Source of the DNA: Pirellulaceae bacterium
Lineage (GTDB): Bacteria; Planctomycetota; Planctomycetia; Pirellulales; Pirellulaceae
Direction: 5' to 3'
Assembly (NCBI GenBank): GCA_019636385.1
Contig: JAHBXT010000004.1
Location: forward strand, 434,001 to 498,000
Length of the DNA: 64,000 nucleotides
The notes beneath the pieces were generated by a model, which saw only the letters and a program-made list of their open reading frames with translations, was not told the DNA's origin and did no database searches. Shown piece after piece: positions 17,017-26,134 of this stretch. The position numbers and the translations under genes were made by a program. Position 1 is the stretch's first letter. Each line of letters starts with the position of its first letter.

Positions 17017-17331
17017 GGTTCTCTCCTGCAGTGCTCTTGAACGGTACATTTTCAAAACTCAAGTCAAATTGGCTGGGCACAGTCTACGCGGTCAACTGAA
17101 ATTGTAAGACAGCTAGTCAAAAATGGCCTGTTCGTCGTCTGGCGACGGCAACGACAGTTCTGAAGGCGTCAATAATAACTGTCCGCTCCGAGGTCGGCGA
17201 GAGTACTCAACAGCATAATCGGTGCAGATTCGCTATGATCCGCCGCGAGTGTCGGTAGTTTTGACTCAGCGGTATACTCTACAGCTTACTGGACCTACGC
17301 GCTAACTTCGTGAACGACAGCGATTCGAATC
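17017..17331. other. Divergent intergenic region, 315 bp
   Basis: This gap separates the minus-strand C45-like gene from the plus-strand phosphopantetheinyl transferase, so both promoters must lie here. No convincing -35/-10 pair was picked by eye. A short GTCGTCTGGCGACGGCAACGA patch near 17134-17153 resembles the core of the dispersed repeat but lacks a second arm. Confidence 0.4.
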
Positions 17332-18132
17332 GTGCCACAGCTTGATACTGCCCTTGTCTATCGTGTGCCTCTGAAACTGACCGACCAGCAATTGTCGACG
17401 TTGGCGCAGATATTGACTGCAGACGAACGCAGCAGAGCCGATCGATTCGTCGTCCCACATCCTCGGCGACAATTCATCGGTTGCCGCGCGGCGCTGCGCT
17501 TGCTGTTGGGGGAATTGTGCGGTTCCTCGCCGACGGACATCGTTCTAACCTGTGACCATTGGGGCAAGCCGCACTTGGCTCCAGCAGCCAAGCCACCAAA
17601 CTGCTCAGTCAAGTCAGCGACATTTTCGCCACCTGCTATACACTTCAACGTGTCGCACTCAGGTGACGTGGGGTTAATCGCGGTCGCTCGCACAGCCATT
17701 GGTGTAGACATCGAAGTTCTGCGACCGCAGATTCATCCTCGATCTCTGATGTCCATAGTGCTCAGTCCAACCGAGCAAATTACATGGAATGAATTACCGA
17801 CCCCAGTACACCAGCAACAAATTCTGCGGCTGTGGGTGTGCAAGGAGGCGCTGCTGAAGGCGCTGGGGCTGGGCATCTCGGAGTGTTTGCAGCAAATCAG
17901 TTTCCAACTACCCATCCCAGACCACGAGACGTTTCATCCTGTGAACATCGAGCCTGCCATTCAATTGCACTTGAATGAAGGCGCCGATTGTCGGCGACTA
18001 AACTGGACAGCGGCCCGATCCTGGCTGATCCATCCGTTGAATGTGGCCGAAGACAGTATTGCAGCAGTGGCCACCGATGTCTCGCTAACCAGCATTCAGA
18101 TTGTCCAGTTTGATTGGTCTAGATTTACGTAG
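17332..18132 (+). CDS. 4'-phosphopantetheinyl transferase, Sfp type
   Basis: This 266-residue enzyme transfers the phosphopantetheine arm of CoA to a Ser of carrier proteins. The signature residues are present: HFNVSHSGDVGLIAV (104-118), the magnesium-binding GVDIEVL (124-130) and WVCKEALLKALGLG (168-181). Length and order fit the two-domain Sfp/Gsp group rather than the short AcpS group. The start is a GTG. No polyketide or peptide synthetase gene lies nearby, so its partner is elsewhere; it may also serve the housekeeping acyl carrier protein. Its 3' end overlaps the convergent helicase gene by eight bases. Confidence 0.92.
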   Translation: MPQLDTALVYRVPLKLTDQQLSTLAQILTADERSRADRFVVPHPRRQFIGCRAALRLLLGELCGSSPTDIVLTCDHWGKPHLAPAAKPPNCSVKSATFSPPAIHFNVSHSGDVGLIAVARTAIGVDIEVLRPQIHPRSLMSIVLSPTEQITWNELPTPVHQQQILRLWVCKEALLKALGLGISECLQQISFQLPIPDHETFHPVNIEPAIQLHLNEGADCRRLNWTAARSWLIHPLNVAEDSIAAVATDVSLTSIQIVQFDWSRFT

Positions 18133-20236
18133 GTCCGCCAGTCGATTGCTGGGATGATTCGCCATGGGGTCGTTGGCAGCTGTGATGGGTGATTTTGCAG
18201 TCCGGCAAACCAGCCAGGAACTGCCGACCATAGGGCTTGCTGCGAATGCGTGGATCAAGAATGACCACAATCCCATGATCCTGTGCGGTTCGAATCAACC
18301 GTCCAAAGCCTTGACGCAATTTGATGACGGCCTCAGGAACTTGGTAATCTTGAAAGGGATTGCCACCAGCGGCACTGATCGCTTCCAATCTGGCTTCCAA
18401 TAGCGGATGGTCCGGCACGCTAAACGGCAACTTGGTAATGATCACGTTCTGCAGCGCATCGCCGGGGACATCCACGCCTTGCCAGAAGCTATCGGTGCCA
18501 AACAGGGCGCTGCGTGGATTCTGCTTGAACTTTTCCAGCAATTGTCCGCGCGGCATTCCATCGGCTTGACTGTACAGCGTCATGTGCTGGGCAGTCAACC
18601 ATGGCTGTAACTTGCTGGCCATAGAGCGCAACAATCCATAACTGGTAAACAGCACGAAGGCGCGGCCCTGACTGTGCAGCAGGTATCGCTTAATCATCTC
18701 CGGTAACGCCGCTTCAAATTGCTGCGCTTGTGCCGAGGGATCAGGCATATCGGTCACCAAGATCAATTCGGCTTGACGACGATAGTCAAATGGGCTGCCC
18801 AACTGCAGTGACTGACTGCCTGCGGCACCCACTCGCGACTGAAAAAACTGGAATCCGTCTTCGCGTCCTGTTGAGACGGTAGCGCTGGTCATGATAACGC
18901 TCGGGACCTGCTGAAACAGCATTTCACGCAGCTGGGTCGAGATATCGACAGGTGCCGCGTGCAGCTCCATCTTTAGCCCCGACCTAAGGGTCGAACGCTC
19001 CAACCAATAGACCAACTCTGGTTGACTTTGACTGAGCCACGTTTTCAGATTTGTCGCCAGCGACTGCAGGCGCTCGGCAGCAGATGTCAAATCCTTGTGG
19101 CGCGCAGGATCCTCGGCATTGTCTGCCAAGCGAATCAGTTGGGCGGCAATAACCATGAATTGATCACTGAGCGCATTACCGACGATATTCTGCTTACGAA
19201 CGCGACGCGACGACGAACCATCCGCCCCCATCCATTGATCCAAATCAAACACGAATTGGTCGACGCCCATCTGCGTTTGATTGACAAGTTCACACAGACG
19301 ATCCAAGTCCAATGCCGCAAACAACCCTTTGCCAGTCATCGGGTTGTAGAGCTTGTTCAGCGTATATCGCAACTGGCCGCTGGTGATTTTAATTCCCAAA
19401 TGCGAACTGGCCACGGACTCTATAGTGTGGCATTCATCCAGTACCACCGCTGAGTAGTTGGGCAGAATGCCAAAACCGTTCTGGTGCCGTAGAGCCAAGT
19501 CGGCGAAGAACAAAGCGTGATTGACTACCAAGACCTGGGCACCAAAGACGCGACGTCGGGCCAAATAATAAAAGCAAGTATCATAGGTCTTACACTTTTT
19601 GCCCAAGCAGTTGCTACTATCGCTGGCCACTTCGTCCCATAGTGAACCCATCGGTCGAAAAGGGAGACTGCTGAGCGATCCATCGGATGTTGCCTGAATC
19701 CAGCTTTTGAGTTGCATGAGCTGCGACTGCTCGGCATAATCCAGCAACTGCACCGCCCGTGAGTTGGCCACGTCAAAACGTCGGCGGCTGAGATAATTGC
19801 CGCGACCCTTGACCAACACGCTACTGAATTCTCGTGGGATGACACTGTTGAGCAGCGGCAAGTCCTTGGAGATCAACTGCTCCTGCAAGCTAATCGTGTG
19901 CGTGCTGATCACGACGCGCCGGCTGCTGAGTTGTTCAAAATCATCTTCTAGTGGTATGTTTTTTGATGGACGATCCGAATCATGGTGACTTCCAGCCTGC
20001 TCGGGCTGAGTTGCTTCTTCGCGCTGGTCGGCCGTGGCGTGCAAGATGGCAGGCACTAAATAGGCAAAACTCTTGCCAACGCCGGTACCGGCTTCGGCTA
20101 CCAGATGACGCTGATGGGACAGCGCCTCCCAAACCGCTTGAGCCAATTCAAGTTGCTGCGTGCGATGTTCGTAGTGCGGTAGTCGCCTGGCGATGAGCCC
20201 GCCTAGTCCCAGAATCTGCGAGACGCTAAGTGTCAC
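18125..20236 (-). CDS. dinG: DinG-family ATP-dependent DNA helicase
   Basis: The 703-residue superfamily 2 helicase of the XPD/DinG type has Walker A EAGTGVGKS (48-56), motif II DECH (267-270) and C-terminal motifs FGTDSFWQGVDVPG and GFGRLIRTAQDHG. The iron-sulfur domain keeps three Cys with DinG spacing (210, 215, 221). The first cluster Cys, normally in NYLC, is Ser150 in GRGNYLSRRRF. The cluster may therefore be altered, replaced by another ligand or absent. It unwinds DNA 5' to 3' in repair and in resolving R-loops. It lies 38 bases downstream of dprA on the same strand, probably as the last gene of that transcript. Confidence 0.9.
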   Translation of the reverse strand: MTLSVSQILGLGGLIARRLPHYEHRTQQLELAQAVWEALSHQRHLVAEAGTGVGKSFAYLVPAILHATADQREEATQPEQAGSHHDSDRPSKNIPLEDDFEQLSSRRVVISTHTISLQEQLISKDLPLLNSVIPREFSSVLVKGRGNYLSRRRFDVANSRAVQLLDYAEQSQLMQLKSWIQATSDGSLSSLPFRPMGSLWDEVASDSSNCLGKKCKTYDTCFYYLARRRVFGAQVLVVNHALFFADLALRHQNGFGILPNYSAVVLDECHTIESVASSHLGIKITSGQLRYTLNKLYNPMTGKGLFAALDLDRLCELVNQTQMGVDQFVFDLDQWMGADGSSSRRVRKQNIVGNALSDQFMVIAAQLIRLADNAEDPARHKDLTSAAERLQSLATNLKTWLSQSQPELVYWLERSTLRSGLKMELHAAPVDISTQLREMLFQQVPSVIMTSATVSTGREDGFQFFQSRVGAAGSQSLQLGSPFDYRRQAELILVTDMPDPSAQAQQFEAALPEMIKRYLLHSQGRAFVLFTSYGLLRSMASKLQPWLTAQHMTLYSQADGMPRGQLLEKFKQNPRSALFGTDSFWQGVDVPGDALQNVIITKLPFSVPDHPLLEARLEAISAAGGNPFQDYQVPEAVIKLRQGFGRLIRTAQDHGIVVILDPRIRSKPYGRQFLAGLPDCKITHHSCQRPHGESSQQSTGGPT

Positions 20237-20274
20237 GGCGAGTTGAATCCATGCCTGTCAATGGTGCTGTCGTT

Positions 20275-21399
20275 TCAAACGCGCTGAACAACGTTGCCGC
20301 TGATGCGCCGAATCAGCTTGCGCATTTCCAAAACGCTTAGGGTACTCAATACGCGCGACACGGGAAGCCCGCTGGCAGCGATCACGCTATTGACATCGGT
20401 CGGCTCAAGCTGAATCGACTGCAAGACCGCTGTCTCCTGCTCATTAAGCTGCAGCTCGCGGGGACTGCGCACCGTCTGCCCCAGTCCAATGTCAACTTCC
20501 TGGGCCAGAGGCCCCAACGCTTCGATAACGTCCTCAGGATCCTGCACCAATATCGCGCCATCGCGAATTAGCTTGTGACAGCCCCGCGCAGCCGGAGAAG
20601 TTACCAGGCCAGGCATAGCGAACACGTCACGCCCCTGCTCAGCGGCCAGTCGAGCGGTGATCAGCGCTCCGGAACGTTCAGGAGCTTCGATTACCAAAGT
20701 ACCGATACACAGCCCGCTAATTAGTCGATTGCGGCGCGGGAACATACCAGATTTGGGTTTTGTCCCCGGAGGCATTTCACTGACTAGCGCTCCGCAGCCA
20801 ACAATTCGCTCAGCCAGTTCAGCGTGTTGCGGCGGATAAATGTCGTGAACTCCACTGCCCAACACAGCGATCGTTCGGCCACCAGCTTCTATGGCTCCCG
20901 TGTGCGCCGCAGCGTCGATGCCTCGGGCTAGTCCGCTTACGATGGTCAAACCGGCTCGCGACAAACTGTTCGCAAATCGGGCGGCTTGCGAGCGGCCATA
21001 GTGTGAAGCGGTACGCGTGCCAACAATGGCCAGACTCAGTTCATCCTGAGCCAACAACGTGCCGCGTACAAATAGCAGACTGGGCGTATCAGCAATCTCT
21101 TTCAGCAATCGTGGAAAGGCATCGTGGTGAGGCATCAGAATGTCAATACCGCCAGCTTGGCAGCTTTCCAATGTTTGCTCGGCCAACGTGCGCGACTGAG
21201 GGCTGCGAATATTACGCGACACGGCCACGCTCACACCGGGAACCTCGCACAACTGGGCGGGACTGGCCGCCAGCACAGCGGTGGGCGAGCCGAAACGTTC
21301 CAGCAATCGCTCAATCAGCACCACGCCAACACCAGCGGTCAACGCAAGTTGCAGATAGTCCAGCGATGCCTCATGGTCCATGGTGCGGTCTTCAGACAC
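20275..21399 (-). CDS. dprA: DNA processing protein DprA
   Basis: The 374-residue protein loads RecA on incoming single-stranded DNA during natural transformation. The Rossmann-like core shows IVGTRTASHYG (about 134-144), SGLARGIDAAAHTGAI, VLGSGVHDIYPP and the diagnostic FPRRNRLISGL. A helix-hairpin-helix-like N-terminal region and a C-terminal winged-helix domain (NEQETAVLQSIQLEPTDVN) complete the usual architecture. The start is GTG at 21399, 12 bases after the stop of the upstream gene; an ATG at 21381 is possible. It is followed by dinG. DprA is common in bacteria not known to be competent, so competence does not follow. Confidence 0.94.
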   Translation of the reverse strand: MSEDRTMDHEASLDYLQLALTAGVGVVLIERLLERFGSPTAVLAASPAQLCEVPGVSVAVSRNIRSPQSRTLAEQTLESCQAGGIDILMPHHDAFPRLLKEIADTPSLLFVRGTLLAQDELSLAIVGTRTASHYGRSQAARFANSLSRAGLTIVSGLARGIDAAAHTGAIEAGGRTIAVLGSGVHDIYPPQHAELAERIVGCGALVSEMPPGTKPKSGMFPRRNRLISGLCIGTLVIEAPERSGALITARLAAEQGRDVFAMPGLVTSPAARGCHKLIRDGAILVQDPEDVIEALGPLAQEVDIGLGQTVRSPRELQLNEQETAVLQSIQLEPTDVNSVIAASGLPVSRVLSTLSVLEMRKLIRRISGNVVQRV

Positions 21400-21411
21400 T
21401 CAGTTGGAACA

Positions 21412-22347
21412 TCACCTGTCAGTATCAGCGGGATACTCAAAGCCGACCTTAGTCGCCTGCTGAAGATGAACTTCGAAAGTGCGACCTCCCGCATTCATCT
21501 CTAAAGCCATATCTTGCCCTGTGTCGCTGAGCACCATACGGCCATTGACTCCGTCAAAATAGATGCGCACCTTGGAATCTTGGTCAATGATTTTCGCTTG
21601 CATTCCTTGGAATCCCTGGGGGAATTCCGTCTTTAGCTGGCCTTCAACGACGTGAACAGGCCCCGACGCTTGATCCTGGACTCCTAGGTATTTGTAATCC
21701 GTGGTCACAGCCGCTTTGAGCGACCCGATTTGCATATCGGATTTCTTTTGCCAGGAACCTCCCACTTGTGGCATAACCTGTGGAAATACCAAGACCTGCT
21801 GAGTTGAATTCGCTACGACTGGCGATCCGGCCTTATCAGCTCTGTCAGGGTCATTCTCCGAAACCACGATGTTTGAGATTTCTCCCGTAGGGGCAAAATC
21901 TTGAGTTATTGTCTGACCGATCAGCGGCTTAAGTACACCGGCAAGGAGCGCCGTCTGGCTGGTAAGCGTCGATTCATCAGCAGAGTCATAGGTTGCGCTC
22001 TGCCCACCGGCTTCGTTTTGCATCCTAATTCGGTCAATTGTCACGGTGACCTTAGCGACCTCCTCTGAATCGACCTCCAGCACCTTCGTGGTCACCTGTT
22101 GTAAAGACTTGGAGACAACGCCATTTTCTGTCGTTCCAATTTTGTTCATCGTCGTGGATTTAGATTCGATCGTCATCTTGATGACCTGCCCTGGCTTAAA
22201 TTTCCAGCGAAGCTCTCCATCGGATGCTTTAGGTGGTCGAAATGACTCCTGACCGAGGGTAGTATTGGCAATCAGCATCCCCATCAACGCTGTGGCCACT
22301 CCAATCAGGCGACATTGAAGAAAAAACACTAACCAATGACTTAACAT
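21412..22347 (-). CDS. Exported DUF6263-like protein
   Basis: The 311-residue protein has an N-terminal signal peptide (hydrophobic stretch about 5-28, predicted cut after TTLGQ). A beta-rich body follows: LRWKFKPGQVIKMTIESKSTTM, then KVLEVDSEEVAKVTVTIDRI, PLIGQTITQDFAPTGEI and GGSWQKKSDM. This matches planctomycete exported proteins grouped as DUF6263, of unknown function. The ATG at 22347 is chosen because it opens into the signal peptide. The frame continues to 22500, but that would overlap the upstream gene. It lies in a minus-strand series from a sigma factor gene to dprA, and may be regulated with them. Confidence 0.75.
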   Translation of the reverse strand: MLSHWLVFFLQCRLIGVATALMGMLIANTTLGQESFRPPKASDGELRWKFKPGQVIKMTIESKSTTMNKIGTTENGVVSKSLQQVTTKVLEVDSEEVAKVTVTIDRIRMQNEAGGQSATYDSADESTLTSQTALLAGVLKPLIGQTITQDFAPTGEISNIVVSENDPDRADKAGSPVVANSTQQVLVFPQVMPQVGGSWQKKSDMQIGSLKAAVTTDYKYLGVQDQASGPVHVVEGQLKTEFPQGFQGMQAKIIDQDSKVRIYFDGVNGRMVLSDTGQDMALEMNAGGRTFEVHLQQATKVGFEYPADTDR

Positions 22348-22450
22348 GGGAACCCCAAGATGAACGTACCAAGCTGGCTTGTTTGTGACTGGCTTGCGTA
22401 TACCTGAACTGTGCCGGCCGCAGTGATGTTTGCGACCACCCAGTTTACTC

Positions 22451-22780
22451 TCAATTGTCTTGATAATCTCCCCCATCTTCTGCAACTCGACGTTGCCCAT
22501 CGGTATCTAACTGCGAAGTGTCGATTAAATTGCTCAATTCGTCCTGAAGCAGTCGCTCTAGCCGAGCACGAGTAATTCCGCTCACACCAGGCCCCAATTG
22601 TCCAATTGACTCATCGTCTCGATACAGCTCGACAACTGCTTGTATCTGCTTGCACCAATCGGCCAGATGTTGGGACTGGGGCGAAAGCTGCAAGTGAGCC
22701 TCCAACACTGCCTGTTGTGGGGCGGTCAGCGGCTGGTCCAGTGCCCGGGTAATGAGTTCCGCGGCTGCTTGATCGTTCAT
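22451..22780 (-). CDS. Putative anti-sigma partner, small cytoplasmic protein
   Basis: This 109-residue protein has no signal peptide or membrane segment. It is Gln, Leu and Asp rich and starts MNDQAAAELITRALDQPLT. The stretch LEAHLQLSPQSQHLADWC looks like a worn form of the zinc-finger anti-sigma pattern (HxxxCxxC), but only one Cys remains. It begins 44 bases after the ECF sigma factor gene on the same strand, the usual place of an anti-sigma protein. The role is inferred mainly from position. An AGGAG site precedes the ATG. Confidence 0.65.
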   Translation of the reverse strand: MNDQAAAELITRALDQPLTAPQQAVLEAHLQLSPQSQHLADWCKQIQAVVELYRDDESIGQLGPGVSGITRARLERLLQDELSNLIDTSQLDTDGQRRVAEDGGDYQDN

Positions 22781-22824
22781 TGAATTCTCCTACTATTCGA
22801 GTCAGCGTTCAACCAAGTGAGGAC

Positions 22825-23424
22825 TTAATCGCCCCAGTTTTCGGATACGCATTTGGCCACTCCCAAGCGAGCACGATGCAGCCGACGATAAAACATAGAC
22901 GTGTCGATTTCCAAATCTTTACAGATATCGACAGTATTTTTCTGCTCTAGAACGCGCAGCACGAACACGTCCGCGAGATTTTGCGGTAGCTTATTCAAGC
23001 AACGCACCACAACCTGCCATAATTCAGACAGCTCCAGGGGTTGAGTGCATGCGCGGAGAGCCTCGTGCTGCCAATCACCGTGCGTTGTAAACAGTAACTT
23101 TTCTGGATTCGCTTCATCGCTCAGCGAAACAGATGCTCTGGTGTGCCATTGTTTGCGAATGCAGTCAATGACTTTTCGCTTAAGGATCGACATGAGCCAA
23201 GTTCTCTCAGTTGCTCGTCCTTCAAAGCCAGCTATTCCGCGCACGGCAGCCACCAGTGTTTCTCCGACAACGTCTTCGGCTAAATCGTGCCGTCTGAGCC
23301 GCGATAACGCATAGTTGTAGAGCTGGTCGCCATAATTGTGCAGCCACTTGTCGGGAGCCAAGGCTGGCGCCACCTGCGACAAATCGTTCAGATCGGGTTG
23401 CATCGCCGGACGTTTTGATTGCAT
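22825..23424 (-). CDS. ECF-type RNA polymerase sigma factor
   Basis: The 199-residue protein contains region 2 (YNYALSRLRRHDLAEDVVGETLVAAVRG with GRATERTWLMSILKRKVID) and region 4 (LNKLPQNLADVFVLRVLEQ followed by the helix-turn-helix MFYRRLHRARLGVAKC). The pattern resembles the TIGR02943 subgroup, with its ...GDW... linker and a short C-terminal end. It should direct transcription of a small regulon, possibly including its own operon. The frame opens one codon earlier with TTG; the ATG at 23424 is used. The downstream genes in order are a putative anti-sigma protein, an exported DUF6263-like protein, dprA and dinG. Confidence 0.9.
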   Translation of the reverse strand: MQSKRPAMQPDLNDLSQVAPALAPDKWLHNYGDQLYNYALSRLRRHDLAEDVVGETLVAAVRGIAGFEGRATERTWLMSILKRKVIDCIRKQWHTRASVSLSDEANPEKLLFTTHGDWQHEALRACTQPLELSELWQVVVRCLNKLPQNLADVFVLRVLEQKNTVDICKDLEIDTSMFYRRLHRARLGVAKCVSENWGD

Positions 23425-23793
23425 CAACCTAACCTGACTCTATCAAAGACTCTGCCAAAGCTGAGCAGCCAATTCGAATAAACCAGTAGGCCGTTCGCCA
23501 AAGGCCTGCTGCAGTCCCTGTCGAGTGCGACCCTACAAGCTGAGATTGAGTATAACCGGTTGGACTGAGGCAATCAGCGAAATCAGCTCCACCCCATAAG
23601 GATTTTGGTCAGCTCCAGGGCCGTAATTTCAGCCAAAACCCGCTATTCTGGACAGGCTGGCGGCCATTTCCGCTGGTCGAAGTCAGACGAGCCAATAAGC
23701 TATATCTGTTGGTTATAGCGATCGGACTATCAACCGAGTAACTTTGATTCGCATCAGCCCTCCGCAACCTAGATCCTTAACTACGTAGCATTC
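23425..23793. other. Divergent intergenic region, 369 bp
   Basis: It separates the sigma factor gene (minus) from mqnA (plus) and must hold promoters for both operons. If the sigma factor is autoregulated, its target promoter would be here, but no repeated -35/-10 pair could be assigned by eye. No gene, hairpin terminator or RNA was recognised. Confidence 0.4.
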
Positions 23794-24645
23794 ATGAAGC
23801 CACGCATTGGAGCCGTATCGTACCTGAACACCAAGCCACTGATTTACGGCTTGCAACAGCGACTGCCTAGCAGCCAGATTGTGCTGGATCTACCCAGCCG
23901 TTTAGCGGATCGCTTGATGGCTGGCGAATTGGAAGTAGCGCTGATTCCGTCAATCGAATACTTTCGCCGTAGCGAAGATTTAGCAATTGCCTCCGATGCC
24001 TGCATAGCTTGTTGTGGGGCGGTTCGAAGTGTTCAACTTCTGTTCCGTTGTCATCCCAGCGAAGTTAGAACTTTGGCGCTAGACGAAGGTTCACGAACCA
24101 GCGCCGTGCTGGCTCAAGTGCTGCTGCATCGCCACGTCGGAGTGCGTCCGCAGTTACAACCGCTGCCGATCGATGCCGACTTCCAACAATCATCGGCCGA
24201 CGCGGTGCTGGTGATTGGCGACCGAGCGATGTCCATCGACGCGACACAGTTTGTGCAGTGCTGGGATTTGGGGCAACAGTGGTATCAAACGACAGGCTTG
24301 CCTTTTGTATTCGCCATGTGGGTCGTTGGCCAGCAGGCACCTACCGACTGGGATGTGACCGACACGATTCGGGCGCTGTGCGAAGCTCGTGATGCAGGTT
24401 TGGCCCATGTTGCTGAAATCGCCGCTCAGCAAGCTCCGATCTATGATTTAACAATCGACGATTGCCTGAACTATTTTACCAACCAACTACACTTTACCTT
24501 GCGGCATGCCGAACGGTCTGGGCTAGCGCTGTTTGAAAAGTTGGCTGACAGTTTAGGTTTGATCGGTCGCCCTGCAACCGACGCCTCGACACCAGACCAC
24601 GCGGTCCCAGCCAGTACCCATCGCAGGCCAACCCAAAGAGTTTAG
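23794..24645 (+). CDS. mqnA: Chorismate dehydratase (menaquinone biosynthesis, futalosine route)
   Basis: This 283-residue protein begins with the signature IGAVSYLNTKPLIYGL and contains LPSRLADRLMAGELEVALIPSIEY, both typical of MqnA. MqnA removes water from chorismate to form 3-enolpyruvylbenzoate, the first step of the futalosine pathway. The fold is a periplasmic-binding-protein type, here cytoplasmic. The C-terminal 30 residues are Thr/Pro rich and extend past the usual end. It is followed after 71 bases by mqnC. mqnB, mqnD and the later steps are not in this window. The start at ATG 23794 fits the family N-terminus exactly. Confidence 0.95.
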   Translation: MKPRIGAVSYLNTKPLIYGLQQRLPSSQIVLDLPSRLADRLMAGELEVALIPSIEYFRRSEDLAIASDACIACCGAVRSVQLLFRCHPSEVRTLALDEGSRTSAVLAQVLLHRHVGVRPQLQPLPIDADFQQSSADAVLVIGDRAMSIDATQFVQCWDLGQQWYQTTGLPFVFAMWVVGQQAPTDWDVTDTIRALCEARDAGLAHVAEIAAQQAPIYDLTIDDCLNYFTNQLHFTLRHAERSGLALFEKLADSLGLIGRPATDASTPDHAVPASTHRRPTQRV

Positions 24646-24716
24646 TTCTTACCCTGCATCATTTTGGCTGCCTCGCTATTCAACTCGATTACATCAGCAT
24701 GCGATTGGAGTCCACT

Positions 24717-25877
24717 ATGTCCACAACCGCGCAATCCATCGATGCCATATTGGATCGAGCCTATTCGGGCCAACGTTTGACACCAGCCCAAGGCCTAGCA
24801 CTGCTACACAGCCACCAACTGGCCACCATTGGCCGGGCCGCCGACGCTGCTACCGAGCGTCTGCACCCGGAGAACTACCGCACGTACAACATCGACCGCA
24901 ACATCAATTACACCAACATCTGTTCAGCGGTGTGCGATTTTTGCGCGTTTTACCGAACGCCGAAAAGTCCCGAAGGTTATGTGCTGGATCGTGAAGTGCT
25001 GTTCCAGAAAGTCGAAGAGACCATCGCCTTGGGAGGCAATCAAATCTTGATGCAAGGCGGGATGCATCCAACGTTGAAGTTGGATTGGTATACCAGTTTG
25101 CTGTCTGAGCTCCGCTCCCGTTATCCGCAAGTCAATTTGCACGCCTTCAGTCCACCCGAGATTTACCAGTTCACCAAGATCAATCGCCTGTCGTTACGTG
25201 AAGTGCTCAGTGAACTTAAAGCAGCCGGGCTGGGGTCGCTGCCCGGTGGAGGCGGCGAAATCTTGGTCGATCGCGTGCGCCGCCAGATCACCCGCGGCAA
25301 AGTATTATCCGACGATTGGTTGAACGTGATGCGCGTGTGGCACGAACTGGGCGGAATCGGCTCGGCGACCATGATGTTTGGCCATGTAGAGACGCTGGAA
25401 GAACGCATCCAGCACTTGGACCGACTGAGGCAATTGCAGGACGAGACGGGTGGATTCAAAGCCTTTATTTGTTGGACATTCCAACCGGAAAACACTGATT
25501 TGGCGCACCTGCCTGCCAAAGGTGCCTACGAATATTTACATACTCAAGCGGTCAGCCGATTGTATTTGGACAATATCCCCAATATTCAGAGCAGTTGGGT
25601 AACACAGGGGTTGAAAATTGGGCAACTGGCTTTGATGTATGGTGCCAATGACATGGGCAGTCTGATGATCGAAGAAAATGTGGTGGCTGAAGCTGGAACC
25701 GTTCACTTTCTGACGCTCGATCAGATTCGCGGTGCCATCCAGGAGCTGGGTTATGAGCCGCGCCAGCGGGACGTGTTTTACAATCTGGTGAGCCCTGAAT
25801 TGGAGCAGTTCGCTGTGCAAGCCAATCGACGGCGAGCGAGCCAACCTTGCCAACTGCCTGTTGTTACAGCTTCGTAG
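24717..25877 (+). CDS. mqnC: Cyclic dehypoxanthinyl futalosine synthase, radical SAM
   Basis: The 386-residue radical SAM enzyme cyclises dehypoxanthinyl futalosine in menaquinone synthesis. The iron-sulfur motif is CSAVCDFCAF (Cys x3 Cys x2 Cys) near residue 68, inside the conserved NRNINYTNIC-like context (here DRNINYTNIC). ILMQGGMHP, HAFSPPEI, LPGGGGEILVDRVR and TMMFGHVET are characteristic of the MqnC/MqnE group. The last favours MqnC, as does the ending GYEPRQRDVFYN. The ATG at 24717 follows a GGAG site at eight bases; an in-frame ATG at 24699 is less likely. It forms an operon with mqnA. Confidence 0.94.
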   Translation: MSTTAQSIDAILDRAYSGQRLTPAQGLALLHSHQLATIGRAADAATERLHPENYRTYNIDRNINYTNICSAVCDFCAFYRTPKSPEGYVLDREVLFQKVEETIALGGNQILMQGGMHPTLKLDWYTSLLSELRSRYPQVNLHAFSPPEIYQFTKINRLSLREVLSELKAAGLGSLPGGGGEILVDRVRRQITRGKVLSDDWLNVMRVWHELGGIGSATMMFGHVETLEERIQHLDRLRQLQDETGGFKAFICWTFQPENTDLAHLPAKGAYEYLHTQAVSRLYLDNIPNIQSSWVTQGLKIGQLALMYGANDMGSLMIEENVVAEAGTVHFLTLDQIRGAIQELGYEPRQRDVFYNLVSPELEQFAVQANRRRASQPCQLPVVTAS

Positions 25878-26003
25878 TCCGTAGAAAATGAACTAGCCTT
25901 CTGGCAGCGGCCCCGCAATACTATTAGGCAGCGAACAGGCAAGGTGGGAGGATTTTAACTCCGGACACGAGCTGTAGGTCAAGCCCCATCAGCGAGTTAT
26001 TCT

Positions 26004-26045
26004 CACCAGAGAGTGGTCAAGGTTAGCGTCCAGCCTCTGGCGACG
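26004..26045. repeat. Degenerate copy of the intergenic hairpin repeat
   Basis: CACCAGAGAGTGG at 26004-26016 and CTCTGGCGACG at 26035-26045 resemble the middle and right arm of the hairpin at 6058-6116. CCAGAG and CTCTGG can pair. It lies in the gap between mqnC and sucA. Similarity is partial, so assignment to the same family is tentative. Confidence 0.35.
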
Positions 26046-26134
26046 ACTACTTTGAGGCGAAAGCTACACAGAACACGACTTGCCACTCGCTAGGCGGTTG
26101 TGGGCGAGCTATCAGAAAATTGCGCGGTACATTC

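Noticed and set aside
18282..18300. GGTTCGAATC-like text resembling a tRNA T-arm
   Set aside because: It lies within dinG and no acceptor or anticodon arms can be formed around it.
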